Source of the DNA: Pseudomonas massiliensis
GTDB lineage: Bacteria > Pseudomonadota > Gammaproteobacteria > Pseudomonadales > Pseudomonadaceae
NCBI RefSeq assembly: GCF_000826105.1
Contig: NZ_CCYK01000007.1
Location: 1,426,001-1,490,000, forward strand
Length of the DNA stretch: 64,000 bases
Direction of reading: 5' to 3'
Part shown: in pieces, positions 28,901 through 34,283 of the stretch
How positions within the stretch are numbered: position 1 is the first letter of the stretch
Layout of the letters: the number at the start of each line of letters is the position of its first letter
Translations under genes and position numbers: made by a program
The notes under the pieces: generated by a model
Database searches by the model: none
What the model saw: only the letters and a program-made list of their open reading frames with translations
Told to the model about the DNA's origin: nothing

Positions 28901-29531
28901 TACCGAGGAGGTTGCCCGCCAGGTCGAACGCATTGACCGTGGCGCCTATTTCCCCCAGCCCGGTCAGCACTAGGCCATTGGTACTCAAACCAAGGCCCGT
29001 GGGCGCCCCTGGAGCCGTAGTGTCCGGTACCACGCCAACCGCGCCTCCGCCCCCACCGCCGCCACCTGCCAGGCCGCCAGTGGCGGCAGCCGTGGCGCCG
29101 CCAGCGCCCAGGGCGCCAAGGCCTGCGATGGCCCATTCCGGCGTCGCGCTGCCAACCACGCCAACACCGGCGAGCAGCTCGTCAAGGGACGACAATTCGG
29201 TGAAGCTGAAACCTTCAAAGGCTTCGCTACTGTACTGTGCCTGCCAGAGCACGCCGTCTTCCCCCTGGAAGACCATGTCGCTACGCACGCCCTCGGCGGT
29301 ACTGGCGAAAAAATTGTTGACGGTGACGCGCTCGCCGGTCTTCAGGGTAACCACGGCATCCTGGCCGACGCGGCTGACTGAAGCGACCTGAGTGGGCGCC
29401 ACAGGGATCTGGACCACCGCAGGCTGGGGGAGCTGCACGTCGCCCCAGACCTGGGAGGTGAGTTCGGCGGTGGTTTTGTCAGCTACTACGATATTGTCCA
29501 CGTACGATTCTGCCGGTCCGTTCTTATGCAC
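16971..29531 (-). CDS. Giant repetitive type I-secreted adhesin (LapF/BapA-like)
   Basis: The 4186-residue frame starts with a BapA-type prefix domain (about 11-130, containing VGQDAVVTLKTGERVTVNNF). A Gly/Ala-rich linker (about 136-169) follows. Residues 170-3485 are 39 Ig-like repeats of about 85 residues, most opening with an Asp-Thr-x-x-Pro linker and containing a GEAGATV turn, an LNGQ loop and a DAAGN strand. Residues 3486-4186 hold two similar BapA-like C-terminal domains and an RTX segment (GTSGDDTLDGSHGG, GGAGNDTLI), then the terminal secretion signal. This is the architecture of surface adhesins for biofilm growth. The genes downstream are its likely secretion apparatus. The annotated start is GTG at 29529-29531 without a good ribosome binding site. 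I see no TAAG LapG-type cleavage motif in the linker. Confidence 0.92.
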   Translation of the reverse strand: MHKNGPAESYVDNIVVADKTTAELTSQVWGDVQLPQPAVVQIPVAPTQVASVSRVGQDAVVTLKTGERVTVNNFFASTAEGVRSDMVFQGEDGVLWQAQYSSEAFEGFSFTELSSLDELLAGVGVVGSATPEWAIAGLGALGAGGATAAATGGLAGGGGGGGGAVGVVPDTTAPGAPTGLGLSTNGLVLTGLGEIGATVNAFDLAGNLLGSGTVATDGRFSLNLTAAQLNGQTLSVVQIDAAGNTSPAASLVAADVTAPAAPANLALDTTQGLFSGTAEAGSTVTVRDANGTVLGSVVAAADGNFSLFLTPVPGAGVSLSAIAIDAAGNASAAAPFGVPALPAGPDVTPPTVAFDVGISADGTLLSGRGEAGATVALFDAAGNVLATAVVGADGTFNLALIPNVISGQLLQLTLTDAAGNVSPNLPVQAPDLSQPAPPANLAISSDGLTLTGLARGGARILARNVRGQVVGAGRANLDGTFSVSLDAAYLNGERFDVTVTDGNGNSSAQALVSAPDSTAPSAVTGLQASSDGLALSGEGEPGATVTVSANGVLLASSSVAGNGTFVVALSPAAAAGASLVVRQADAAGNLSVDANVTVPAAAPTPALNVAVSTDGNLVSGTATAGATIEVRGADGSLLGTGLAAPDGTFSVSLASAQLNGQLLDVIVLSASGTSVTALASAPDITAPLVATDLAINPNGALLSGRGEPGASVTVRAADGTVLGTAIVNAVGSFAVALTPPQIDGQNLQINLSDALGNSSAATTLQAPDLNGPLQPAALSVDISGLVLVGVSEAGASVSVRAADGTLLGTAVADADGRFSVNLAAAQNNGQALLVSAVGTNGTASPVVPFTAPDTTPPAAATGLAIDASGLALSGNAEPGASVVVLDANGQSLGTAQVAANGTFTVSLGSPQLSAQALSVSVLDSAGNIGPVAAITAPDRSAPAVLSDLAISANGSLVSGNGEPGATVTVLDPAGAFLGSGAVGTNGRFEISLATPQVNGQALSVSQADAAGNPSPSSGLSAPDIQAPAVPSALVFSADGTTLSGLGEPSALIRVRSLRGVLLGSARVAADGTFSVPLTPAQLNGEAVEVEQQDTAGNLSTLTSVTAPDTTAPLAVDNLLLSGNGATLTGTGEAGATVTVRGTAGAVLGSSIVDGNGNFSVVLTPAQLNGQSLSVQQADPRGNAASPVALTAADLSAPAAPTGLLVAAGGQAVSGTAEAGSIVEVRAADGTLLGSTTVAPNGTFSVSLVSPFTNGEALLVTATDATGNLSQPTGLNAPDITAPTSLGNLAISPDGATLSGTGEAGATVQVTNAANALLGSATVGPDGVFTLTLTPAATSTDVLSVVERDAAGNLSQAVSLAGPTGNELATPSNLALSTDGHTLTGSGTVGSTVNVIDATGTNLGSALVGSAGTFRLLLRSAQLNGQLLHVSASNGSGNTSAAATLVAADSTAPDAPLSLTTANGGSLVTGRGEAGATVTVSDASATVLGTGVVGSNGAFAVQVTPAQLNGQVLTVVQTDLAGNISQTNTLVAADLQGPAAASGLAVNTYGTVVTGVGEAGATATVRDAAGNTLATGTVNQSGVFQVTLPLAQNTGEALTVQLTDAAGNVSPAATVGTPDNTAPGGVTSLLISADGSSLSGVGEPGATVAVRTATGTVLGTGVVDTNGVFTVALSPAPLNGETLDIIQTDLNGNPSVAATLIAPDISPPAALSGVAINGDGVTVTGHGEPGATVYVRAVDGTVLGSGLVASNGAFSVTLGNAQLNAQVLTVNQEDPPGNEGPSATLVAPDTQAPALPSDLAINAAGLQVSGRAEAGSQVSVRDAQGNVLGTTTAAANGTFVTALSAPQLNGQALTVTASDVAGNLSAPAPLLAADVTAPTAVSGLAVSASGATLTGLGEAGSLITATATDGTVLGTATVGSDGRFTLAITPPATAGDTVAVIASDATGNASPSISVIAPGPLAPSVASNLALSGDGLTVQGSADPGSLVRVYSASGQLLGVGLAGSDSVFSAPLTAAQLNGEALTVIATSTDGINAAPANLLAADVTAPPPVATYNLASDGAALTGFGEAGATLRVLAQGGLILGTTTVAADGTFAMTLVPAQIAGQLLTLSQVDVAGNESLTRTLLAPDLTAPNATGGLALSTDGAVLTGTGEAGATVSVLDASGAILGTGTVRLDGTFQVALVPAQANGQVLSVTLTDAEGNASLPATVTAVDSTAPGALTALAIGADGASITGRGEAGATVTVADVDGNVLGNATVSSTGAFSLVLGTPLLNAQVLTFTQTDDAGNVSPVANLTTVDLTPPDVLTNVAINAAGAVVSGRGEAGATVTVRDAAGTLLGSTVVLANGSFSVALTPPQTNDQILTVQQADPPGNISQPVQLNAPDLTPPAQAANLALNAAGDQLSGTGEPLASVRITLANGTVVGTGNVDATGNFLITLTNPAVNGEALLVRLGDAAGNLSPIAALNAPDITAPAAVANLAVDAAGAVLTGTGEPGASLFVSNANGDTLALGTVAADGTFAVALTTPQLNGQRLSVVQQDPTGNPSISAGINAPDLTPPGAPAVTSLSPDGLTLGGSGEAGAAIRVTAADGTALGNTTVNNDGSWSLTLGSAQRNGELLTVIQTDTANNASAVLLYQAADNTAAGAVSNLVVSADGLLLTGLAEAGALVTISSAGGSLPGSAIAGNDGRFSFTLPTAQVNGETLSVVQTDAAQNTSAAASVTAGDITGPAAPAIISLTGSGTVLAGTAEALSTVTVLAADGTTLGSGTADANGLYSISLSPAQANGETISVIAVDVFGNASLPLPYVVPDITAPAAVSDLAVSNDYTTLAGRGEPNAVVTVTLGGVSLGTATVDASGAFVVALTGQIAAADVLSVVQRDVAGNPATAATLTVAAVPPPPAPTALVLALDGASLAGTATAGSQVRVYGTNGTLLGNATAASDGTFDVSLSSPQINGQVLEVTASTQAGGESIPTAITAADTTAPVALTDVAINGAGAIVTARGEVGATVTVRAADGTALGSGIVGATGAVSVALVPIQANGQALTATQTDLAGNTSAAVAITAPDITPPALPASLVLNPAGLALSGLGEAGATVRVRDASGALLGTATVAANGTFTVNLNSAQHNGQALSVTLTDAAGNVSIAAPLLAADTTAPGPLSSLRLSTNGLQLSGNGEAGASVSVTNAAGSVLGTGLVGLNGAFSVQLSAAQLNGQVLTVSQTDLAGNSTSGSVTANDVTAPTVPASVAVTADGSAVTGTGEAGAIASVYDASGNLLNSATVASNGVFSVALSPAQADGQALTVRLTDAAGNGSSLATVTAPDITPPAPPATAVVGPGGTVVTGTGLAGARIFVRNAFGVLLGSATVAANGTYSVALTPAQINSQTLSITQVDAAGNVSTAVSATAPDLTPPVAASSLVVAGDGNSLTGSGEAGSTVTVRSAAGVTLGTATVAANGTFSVALDSAQINGEVLTVTLRDANGNLSTTSSVTAPDVDVNRPVVASDNLTTATVNLAPVATTRNYADSFTTALSGFNKVFNFTVASGTSVDPTLTLTTGSALALYNGATYTLQVQDANGNWVTLGNAANGALLNVLLLAGQGVQVDIGTLLGGNYRLVVASNGIGVLTTVNTNLQLDITSLTQFSGTADAVLNGNVVTDVGTDGTADVTGPDNGAVVQVLRNGAFVSTAGGAIVQGLYGTLTLDAQGNYTYTANGSVNSVGKVDVFTYQLVHPNGLADTANLYVRIDSPQAAEVWSSGNLAAPATVVDATFDVASTSLTLANKVTTTTSALGSLSILLGGGSGSYSFSVAADTVSDLTITLASSNLLSLLGSVVLGLYKLNPATGQYVLVQAWGGAGLVGLGSGLYGVTVDDQTAGTYQVRLSTGGIGLLAQINVGLINVATYNNQFTVASYTPVTGNLFTDTAGAGADVLGSAYTFLSVLAAGSYVTPGYTGTVITGTYGTLLVKADGSYTYTLNAGLTEAAVGNQDVFTYALNHPNGTVDTATLTVSLNRAGATVAASTFSALSAARDADVHTAAVASSTGDTLQGTSGDDTLDGSHGGAIRLAGGAGNDTLIIVDQHFTSVDGGSGTDTLLWAGGAANIDLGNLAARVHNIEVLDLDTTAPVNLTLSLADLVSVLSSDHDTLMIKGNAQDTVHMTGQWDPGGLHQAGGVEYVQYSPQEDPSYHLWVQNGIQMV
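19077..29024 (-). repeat. 39 tandem Ig-like modules of about 255 bp in the adhesin gene
   Basis: The period is 85 residues in most modules (83-91 in a few). Copies are well diverged at DNA level, so the array is old and kept by selection for the fold rather than by recent duplication. Most modules begin with D-[TILVS]-T-x-P, a calcium-friendly linker. Four adjacent pairs break the pattern: 27486-27986, 25191-25700, 23406-23915 and 20604-21110. In each, the first module loses the LNGQ loop and its linker to the next lacks the Asp-Thr start. Confidence 0.9.
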
Positions 29532-29894
29532 ACGCGGGGCCGCTGTAGCGAAGGGGTGCGTCAGGCCCGATGAGTCCCGAATGTTCCACCTTAGGATCCA
29601 AGCTTTTGTTATAGCAGCAGTTTCTTGATTTTGTTTAGGAAGCTAAGGAATCGTGCGCTTGGGTGGCGACGGAAATATGGCAATCGACACACAATCACGC
29701 GCGCCCAGAGCGATAACTGCAAGTGAGTACTGGCTTATTGCAATCCTCACCTGGTGTTTCACGCGTATCGGCGTTGTCAAAAGACTGACGAATGGTTGTA
29801 CGGGTTTCTAGGTGATGACGCTGAAAAGGACTGGTTAAAGCGCTTGTCCTGCCTACGCGGACCGGGCAAGGTAACCTTTTCAAAGGAAAGGGAT
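29532..29894. promoter_or_regulatory. Promoter region between the adhesin operon and arfB
   Basis: 363 bp without a supported gene separate the divergent adhesin and arfB genes. The leftward adhesin frame is open as far as a TAG at 29643-29645. Reading leftward, a strong Shine-Dalgarno-like TAAGGTGG lies near 29586-29593, with an in-frame ATT 3 bases beyond it, so the true start may lie upstream of the GTG. A clean -35/-10 pair could not be assigned by eye. Confidence 0.45.
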
Positions 29895-30311
29895 ATGCTG
29901 GAAATCTCCCAACGCCTTCACCTGGCCGATCACGAGGTGGAGTTGAGCGCCATCCGTGCCCAGGGTGCGGGCGGACAGAATGTGAACAAGGTGGCCAGCG
30001 CGGTGCACCTGCGTTTCGACATCCGCGCCTCTTCGCTGCCGCCTGCCTACAAGGCCGGATTGCTGGCGCTGCGGGACAGCCGTATTACCAGCGAGGGCGT
30101 GTTGATCATCAAGGCCCAGCAATATCGCACCCAGGAACAGAACCGCGCCGATGCCTTGCAAAGGCTCCGGGCGCTTATCCTGACGGCGGGGCATGTAGAC
30201 AAGCCCAGGCGTCCGACCAAGCCCACCCACGGCTCAAAGGTACGCCGACTGGAAGCCAAGAGCCGCCGGGGCGGCATCAAGGCAGGGCGGGGGAGGGTGG
30301 AGCTCCCTTAG
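29895..30311 (+). CDS. arfB: Alternative ribosome-rescue factor ArfB (peptidyl-tRNA hydrolase)
   Basis: A 138-residue protein with the release-factor GGQ motif in RAQGAGGQNVNKV near the N-terminus and a basic C-terminal tail (KVRRLEAKSRRGGIKAGRGR). This is the arrangement of ArfB/YaeJ, which enters stalled ribosomes by the tail and hydrolyses peptidyl-tRNA. Length agrees with the 140-residue E. coli protein. A longer frame opens at 29754, but the ATG at 29895 has AGGAAAGG just upstream and gives the right N-terminus. The stop overlaps the convergent permease gene by 4 bp. Confidence 0.93.
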   Translation: MLEISQRLHLADHEVELSAIRAQGAGGQNVNKVASAVHLRFDIRASSLPPAYKAGLLALRDSRITSEGVLIIKAQQYRTQEQNRADALQRLRALILTAGHVDKPRRPTKPTHGSKVRRLEAKSRRGGIKAGRGRVELP

Positions 30312-31609
30312 GAACGCTGGCCGCGCCGGCGACTGCACAGGTACAGCAACGCACCCAGCAACAGCATGGCGCCCGCCCGCAGCCAGGTCGCCGGGCCTTG
30401 CTGGGCCAGCAGCAGCAGGCAGGAGAGCACGGCAAGCACGGGGAAGATCCAGTGCACGCGAAAGTGCTGGCCCTGCACCTTGTCTCGCTTGAGCACCAGC
30501 ACTGCGACGTTGGTGCTGAGGAATACGAACAGCAACAATAGCACCACGGTTTCGGCCAGGGTTTCCAGAGTGCTGGTGAAGGTCAGCGCGATGGCCAGCA
30601 CCGTTGTCGCCAGGATCGCCAGGCCCGGGGTGCCGCGTCGCGGCAGTATGCGGCCAAGGGCGGCCGGAAGCAGGCCTTCCCGGGCCATGCCATAGGTCAG
30701 CCGACTGGCCATGATCATGGTCAGCAGGGCGCCGTTGGCCACTGCGATCAATGCGATCAGAGCGAACCACCGTGGGGCAATACCGAGGCCGGAAGCCTCG
30801 ATCACCTGCATCAAGGGCGCGCTCGATGACTTGAGTTGCTCGACCGGCAGCACCAGGGCAGCGCCCGCGCCAACCAGCAGGTACATGGCGCCGGCAATCA
30901 ACAAGGCGCCGAAGAGTGCCTTGGGATAGACCCGGCTCACATCTTGTACCTCTTCGGCCAGGTTGGCGGAAGTTTCGAAGCCGACGAACGAATAGAAGGC
31001 CAGCAGCGAGGCGCCCAGCAAAGCCGCCGCTGGTGCTTGGGCATCTACCTCCAAGAGCCGTGCCGCAACCCCTTGGCCGCTGGCGCAATACCAGGCTGCC
31101 GCGGTGACCACCATCACCAGGCCACTGAGCTCGATCAGGGTCATCACCAGGTTGGCGCTCAGGGATTCCTTGATGCCACGTGCATTCAACAGGGCCACCA
31201 CCACCAGGAAGGCCGCTGCTACCAGCTCCGGCGGCCAGTGGACGAACGCGCCAAGGTAATCCCCGGCGAAGGCCTTGGCCAGACCGGCCGCGCTGGTCAC
31301 ACCGGCGGCCAGCATGGAGAACCCCACCAGGAACGACAGCAGCGGCTTGCCGAAGGCACGCTCGGCGAACACGGCCGCGCCACCCGCGCGCGGGTACTTG
31401 GTGACGAGTTCGGCGTAGGAGGCTGCGGTGAGCAGAGCGAAGCACAGCGCGATGAGCAGTGGTGCCCAGATGGCTCCGCCGACGCGTCCAGCGATGGTCC
31501 CGGCCAGGGCATAGACGCCCGCGCCCAGAACGTCGCCCAGGATGAACAGTATCAACAGAGGGGTGGTGATGACCCGGTGCAGCCCGGGCGCGGCAGTGGC
31601 AGTGGTCAT
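30308..31609 (-). CDS. APC superfamily amino acid permease
   Basis: A 433-residue membrane protein with about 12 hydrophobic segments. The first has the APC signature ILGDVLGAGVYALAGTIAG, with the Gly-rich break of helix 1 that binds substrate. Later features include YSFVGFETSANLAEEVQ in helix 6, another conserved site. It imports an amino acid or related amine by proton coupling, but the substrate cannot be read. It overlaps the arfB stop by 4 bp, tail to tail, and stands alone otherwise. Confidence 0.88.
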   Translation of the reverse strand: MTTATAAPGLHRVITTPLLILFILGDVLGAGVYALAGTIAGRVGGAIWAPLLIALCFALLTAASYAELVTKYPRAGGAAVFAERAFGKPLLSFLVGFSMLAAGVTSAAGLAKAFAGDYLGAFVHWPPELVAAAFLVVVALLNARGIKESLSANLVMTLIELSGLVMVVTAAAWYCASGQGVAARLLEVDAQAPAAALLGASLLAFYSFVGFETSANLAEEVQDVSRVYPKALFGALLIAGAMYLLVGAGAALVLPVEQLKSSSAPLMQVIEASGLGIAPRWFALIALIAVANGALLTMIMASRLTYGMAREGLLPAALGRILPRRGTPGLAILATTVLAIALTFTSTLETLAETVVLLLLFVFLSTNVAVLVLKRDKVQGQHFRVHWIFPVLAVLSCLLLLAQQGPATWLRAGAMLLLGALLYLCSRRRGQRS

Positions 31610-31698
31610 GATGAGCGCTCGTCGGAGGCGGCGGCGGCCGCTGTGTGGAATCAGAGCGCTCGAGCATGGGAATGGTTCGTTTCGCCGCTACGCTATAC

Positions 31699-32124
31699 TC
31701 AGAAACGGAACGCCTGGCGACCGATCAACAGCCACTTGCCATGCTGCTTCTGCCACACCTGGAAGTTCTCTATCTCGGTGGGGACCAGCTTTCCGCTGTT
31801 CACGGCCTGGGCTGAAAAGTGGTTGCGCACCAGCGCGGTATCGCCGGACAAGGTGATCTTCTGATTCAGCATTTTCAGCTCGTTGAAGCCACTGCGGCCA
31901 GTCTCGATGTCGGCAATGAAAGCCGCCTTGTCCTGGATGTTGCCGCTGGAATGGCCGTAGCTGAGGTTGTCGGCGGTCAGCGCTTTCAGCTGCCCGATGT
32001 CCTTGTGCCACATGGCTTGCGTGAGCCGGTCAACGGCCTGTTCCACTTCCTGTTCGGGTGTGGCGGCCGAAACATAGCCCGTGTAAAGAAAAGCAAGGCC
32101 TAGTAACAGTCGAGAGGTCTTCAT
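31699..32124 (-). CDS. Secreted NTF2-like protein (DUF4440)
   Basis: A 141-residue protein with a signal peptide (cleaved near 20 after YVSA) and one cone-shaped NTF2-like domain: EQEVEQAVDRLTQAMWHKD, then LTADNLSYGHSSG, and the ending WLLIGRQAFRF. Such DUF4440 proteins are small ligand-binding or isomerase-like folds of mostly unknown role. AAGGAAAA lies just before the ATG. It stands alone, divergent from the SDR gene. Confidence 0.82.
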   Translation of the reverse strand: MKTSRLLLGLAFLYTGYVSAATPEQEVEQAVDRLTQAMWHKDIGQLKALTADNLSYGHSSGNIQDKAAFIADIETGRSGFNELKMLNQKITLSGDTALVRNHFSAQAVNSGKLVPTEIENFQVWQKQHGKWLLIGRQAFRF

Positions 32125-32298
32125 AGGTTTTCCTTGTTGTTATGGTTGCCGCGCCTGGCGGACATCGTACAACTTAGCATGCTCCGCCAGGTACGCAAGT
32201 ATGTTCCCAGGGCCTGTCCTGAGACTTGCATGCTGGGGGCGGTGAAGTTAGATACCTCTAAAAACAATCATGGCCACCGTGCCGCAAGGAGCTTGCCC

Positions 32299-33081
32299 AT
32301 GGATATTGCCCCTTTTTCCGGCCAGGTTGCATTGATCAGCGGCGCCGGCAGCGAGCACGGCATCGGCATGGCCATCGCCCGTCATCTCGGGCAGTTGGGG
32401 GCCCGCCTGCTGGTCACCGCCAGCAGCGCCCGCATCGCTGAGCGCGTTCTGGAGCTCCGGGCCCTCGGCCTGGAGGTCGAGGGGCATGCGGCGGACCTTA
32501 CCGATGAGCGACAGGTAGCGATGCTGGCAGCCTGGGCCTACGAGCGTTGGGGCAAGGTAGACGTACTGGTGAACAATGCAGGGATGGCCATGCAGGGCAG
32601 CCCTGAGCCCTATGCACAGGTCGCGAACATGGACCTGGCGGCCTGGCGCATGTCGCTGGACCGCAATCTGACCAGTGCCTTCCTGCTCACACGGGCGGTG
32701 CTGCCTGGCATGCAGGCCCGGGGTTACGGCCGCATCGTACAGGTCAGTTCCACCACCGGAACCACCGGCAGCAACCCTGGCGAAGCGGCCTACAGCGCCG
32801 CCAAGGCAGGCATGGTGGGGATGAACATGGCGTTGGCTCTGGAGGTGGCGGGCGATGGCATCACGGTCAACAGTGTGGCGCCGGGTTGGATCGCTACCGC
32901 TTCGAGCTCGCCGGAGGAACTGCGTGCTGGTGCCCGGGCCCCGGTCGGCCGTCCTGGTCGGCCTGAAGAAGTAGCCGCCGCGGTGGCGTTCCTCGCGTCA
33001 CCGCAGGCCAGCTACATTACGGGCGAAGTCTTGGTGATCGACGGTGGTAACCGACTGCTGGAGAACAAGGCAAGTGGCTGA
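32299..33081 (+). CDS. SDR family oxidoreductase
   Basis: A 260-residue short-chain dehydrogenase. It has the glycine-rich cofactor turn (SGAGSEHGIG near 12-21), the NAG motif (LVNNAGMA near 88) and the catalytic Ser, Tyr and Lys in VSSTTGTTGSNPGEAAYSAA with the following KAG. It resembles 3-oxoacyl-ACP reductase (FabG-like) enzymes and ends with the usual GEVLVIDGGN. The start at 32299 is preferred over a longer frame because AAGGAG lies 8 bases before it. Substrate is unknown and no pathway partner adjoins it. Confidence 0.9.
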   Translation: MDIAPFSGQVALISGAGSEHGIGMAIARHLGQLGARLLVTASSARIAERVLELRALGLEVEGHAADLTDERQVAMLAAWAYERWGKVDVLVNNAGMAMQGSPEPYAQVANMDLAAWRMSLDRNLTSAFLLTRAVLPGMQARGYGRIVQVSSTTGTTGSNPGEAAYSAAKAGMVGMNMALALEVAGDGITVNSVAPGWIATASSSPEELRAGARAPVGRPGRPEEVAAAVAFLASPQASYITGEVLVIDGGNRLLENKASG

Positions 33082-33233
33082 AAGCTAGGCTTGATTGCCC
33101 GCACAGGGGTGAGGCAATGTGCTATCTTCCGTTGGCCTAGCGAAGCGGGGTCGCTACCCTACATGATCGCCTGTGTTCGCCGGGTTCCGCGGTTTCACCG
33201 TGCACAGGACGCGCACCCGAGTTGGACGCCAAT

Positions 33234-34283
33234 ATGCTCGTCGCCCCGCTTCATCCCCAGGAAAACGAACGCCAGCAAGCGCTGGATGAACTCGAGGTGC
33301 TGGATACGCCAGCCGACCCTTACATGGAGTCCCTGGTGCGCCTGGCGCGGGACCTGTTCAAAGTGGAACAGGTACTGATCAGCCTCGTGGACCGCGACCG
33401 GCAGTGGTTCAAGGCCCGGGTCGGTTTGCAAGCCTGTAGTACGTCCCGCGATGCCTCCTTCTGTGCTCACGCGATCCTCGATCCACAGAAAACCCTGGTA
33501 GTACCGGATGCGCGGCAGGACGAGCGGTTCGCCGATAATCCATTGGTCATCGGCGCGCCGAATATTCGCTTCTATGCCGGGCATCCGCTGGTGGCGGCCT
33601 CAGGTTTGCCGGTGGGCACCCTCTGCCTGCTCAGCTCTTCGGCCCGACGGCTGGCCGCGGATGAAGAAAGCCGTCTGCGCGACCTGGCGCAACTGGTGGA
33701 GGGCTACCTGCGTTTGAAAGGCTTGAGCGAGCACACGCGCCAGCTACGCGAGGCGGTGACCCGGGAGCAGCGAAAGGCCTTGCTTGATCCTTTGACCCAG
33801 ATCTGGAACCGAGCGGCCCTGGCGCATTTTTATCCAGGAGAGCAAGCCATCGCCAGTAGCGCACAGGAAGTGATCGGCATCCTTTATATAGACCTCGATC
33901 ATTTCAAGGCGGTCAACGATAGCCACGGTCATGGGGTGGGCGACCAGGTGCTGGTGGAGGCCGCCCGGCGCATCGCCAGCGGCTTGCGTCCCAGCGATCT
34001 GTTGTTGCGCCTCGGTGGCGAAGAGTTCGCCGTGGTGGCGCGGGTGACCGCGGTGGAGCAGTTGCGCACCATCGCCGAGCGCGTGCGCGCCGGAATCGCC
34101 AACAAACCCTTCGAGACGGCCGCTGGGCTTTTGCAGGTCCGGGCCAGCCTGGGCGCTGCCAGCGGCGCGCCGCAGACGACTGCCGAAACGCTGCTGGCCC
34201 AGGCCGATGCCGCGCTCTACCAGGCCAAGCATGGCGGCCGCGACCGGGTCTGCCTGCATCCGCCAACGGCTAGCGCAGGCTGA
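33234..34283 (+). CDS. GAF-GGDEF diguanylate cyclase
   Basis: A 349-residue cytosolic protein with an N-terminal GAF domain (about 20-160, containing ASFCAHAIL and FYAGHPLVA) and a C-terminal GGDEF domain. The active-site motif is GGEEF in LLLRLGGEEFAVV. An RxxD product-inhibition site (RPSD) lies five residues before it, so feedback control by c-di-GMP is likely. It should make c-di-GMP under control of whatever the GAF domain senses. A TTG 12 bp upstream keeps the same frame; the ATG at 33234 is chosen. The 3-prime end overlaps the convergent peptide-binding-protein gene by 14 bp. Confidence 0.9.
   Translation: MLVAPLHPQENERQQALDELEVLDTPADPYMESLVRLARDLFKVEQVLISLVDRDRQWFKARVGLQACSTSRDASFCAHAILDPQKTLVVPDARQDERFADNPLVIGAPNIRFYAGHPLVAASGLPVGTLCLLSSSARRLAADEESRLRDLAQLVEGYLRLKGLSEHTRQLREAVTREQRKALLDPLTQIWNRAALAHFYPGEQAIASSAQEVIGILYIDLDHFKAVNDSHGHGVGDQVLVEAARRIASGLRPSDLLLRLGGEEFAVVARVTAVEQLRTIAERVRAGIANKPFETAAGLLQVRASLGAASGAPQTTAETLLAQADAALYQAKHGGRDRVCLHPPTASAG

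Noticed and set aside
19077..29024. Repeat array considered as a CRISPR or DNA satellite
   Set aside because: The units are long (about 255 bp), diverged, in frame and encode Ig-like folds. There are no short identical repeats with unique spacers.
29070..29130. Possible LapG-type cleavage site in the Gly/Ala linker (around TAAAT, residues 147-151)
   Set aside because: The established motif is TAAG; the match is partial, and LapF-type adhesins are not known to be LapG substrates.
29754..29894. N-terminal extension of arfB
   Set aside because: The ATG at 29895 has a strong ribosome binding site and gives the known length. The extension has no family match.
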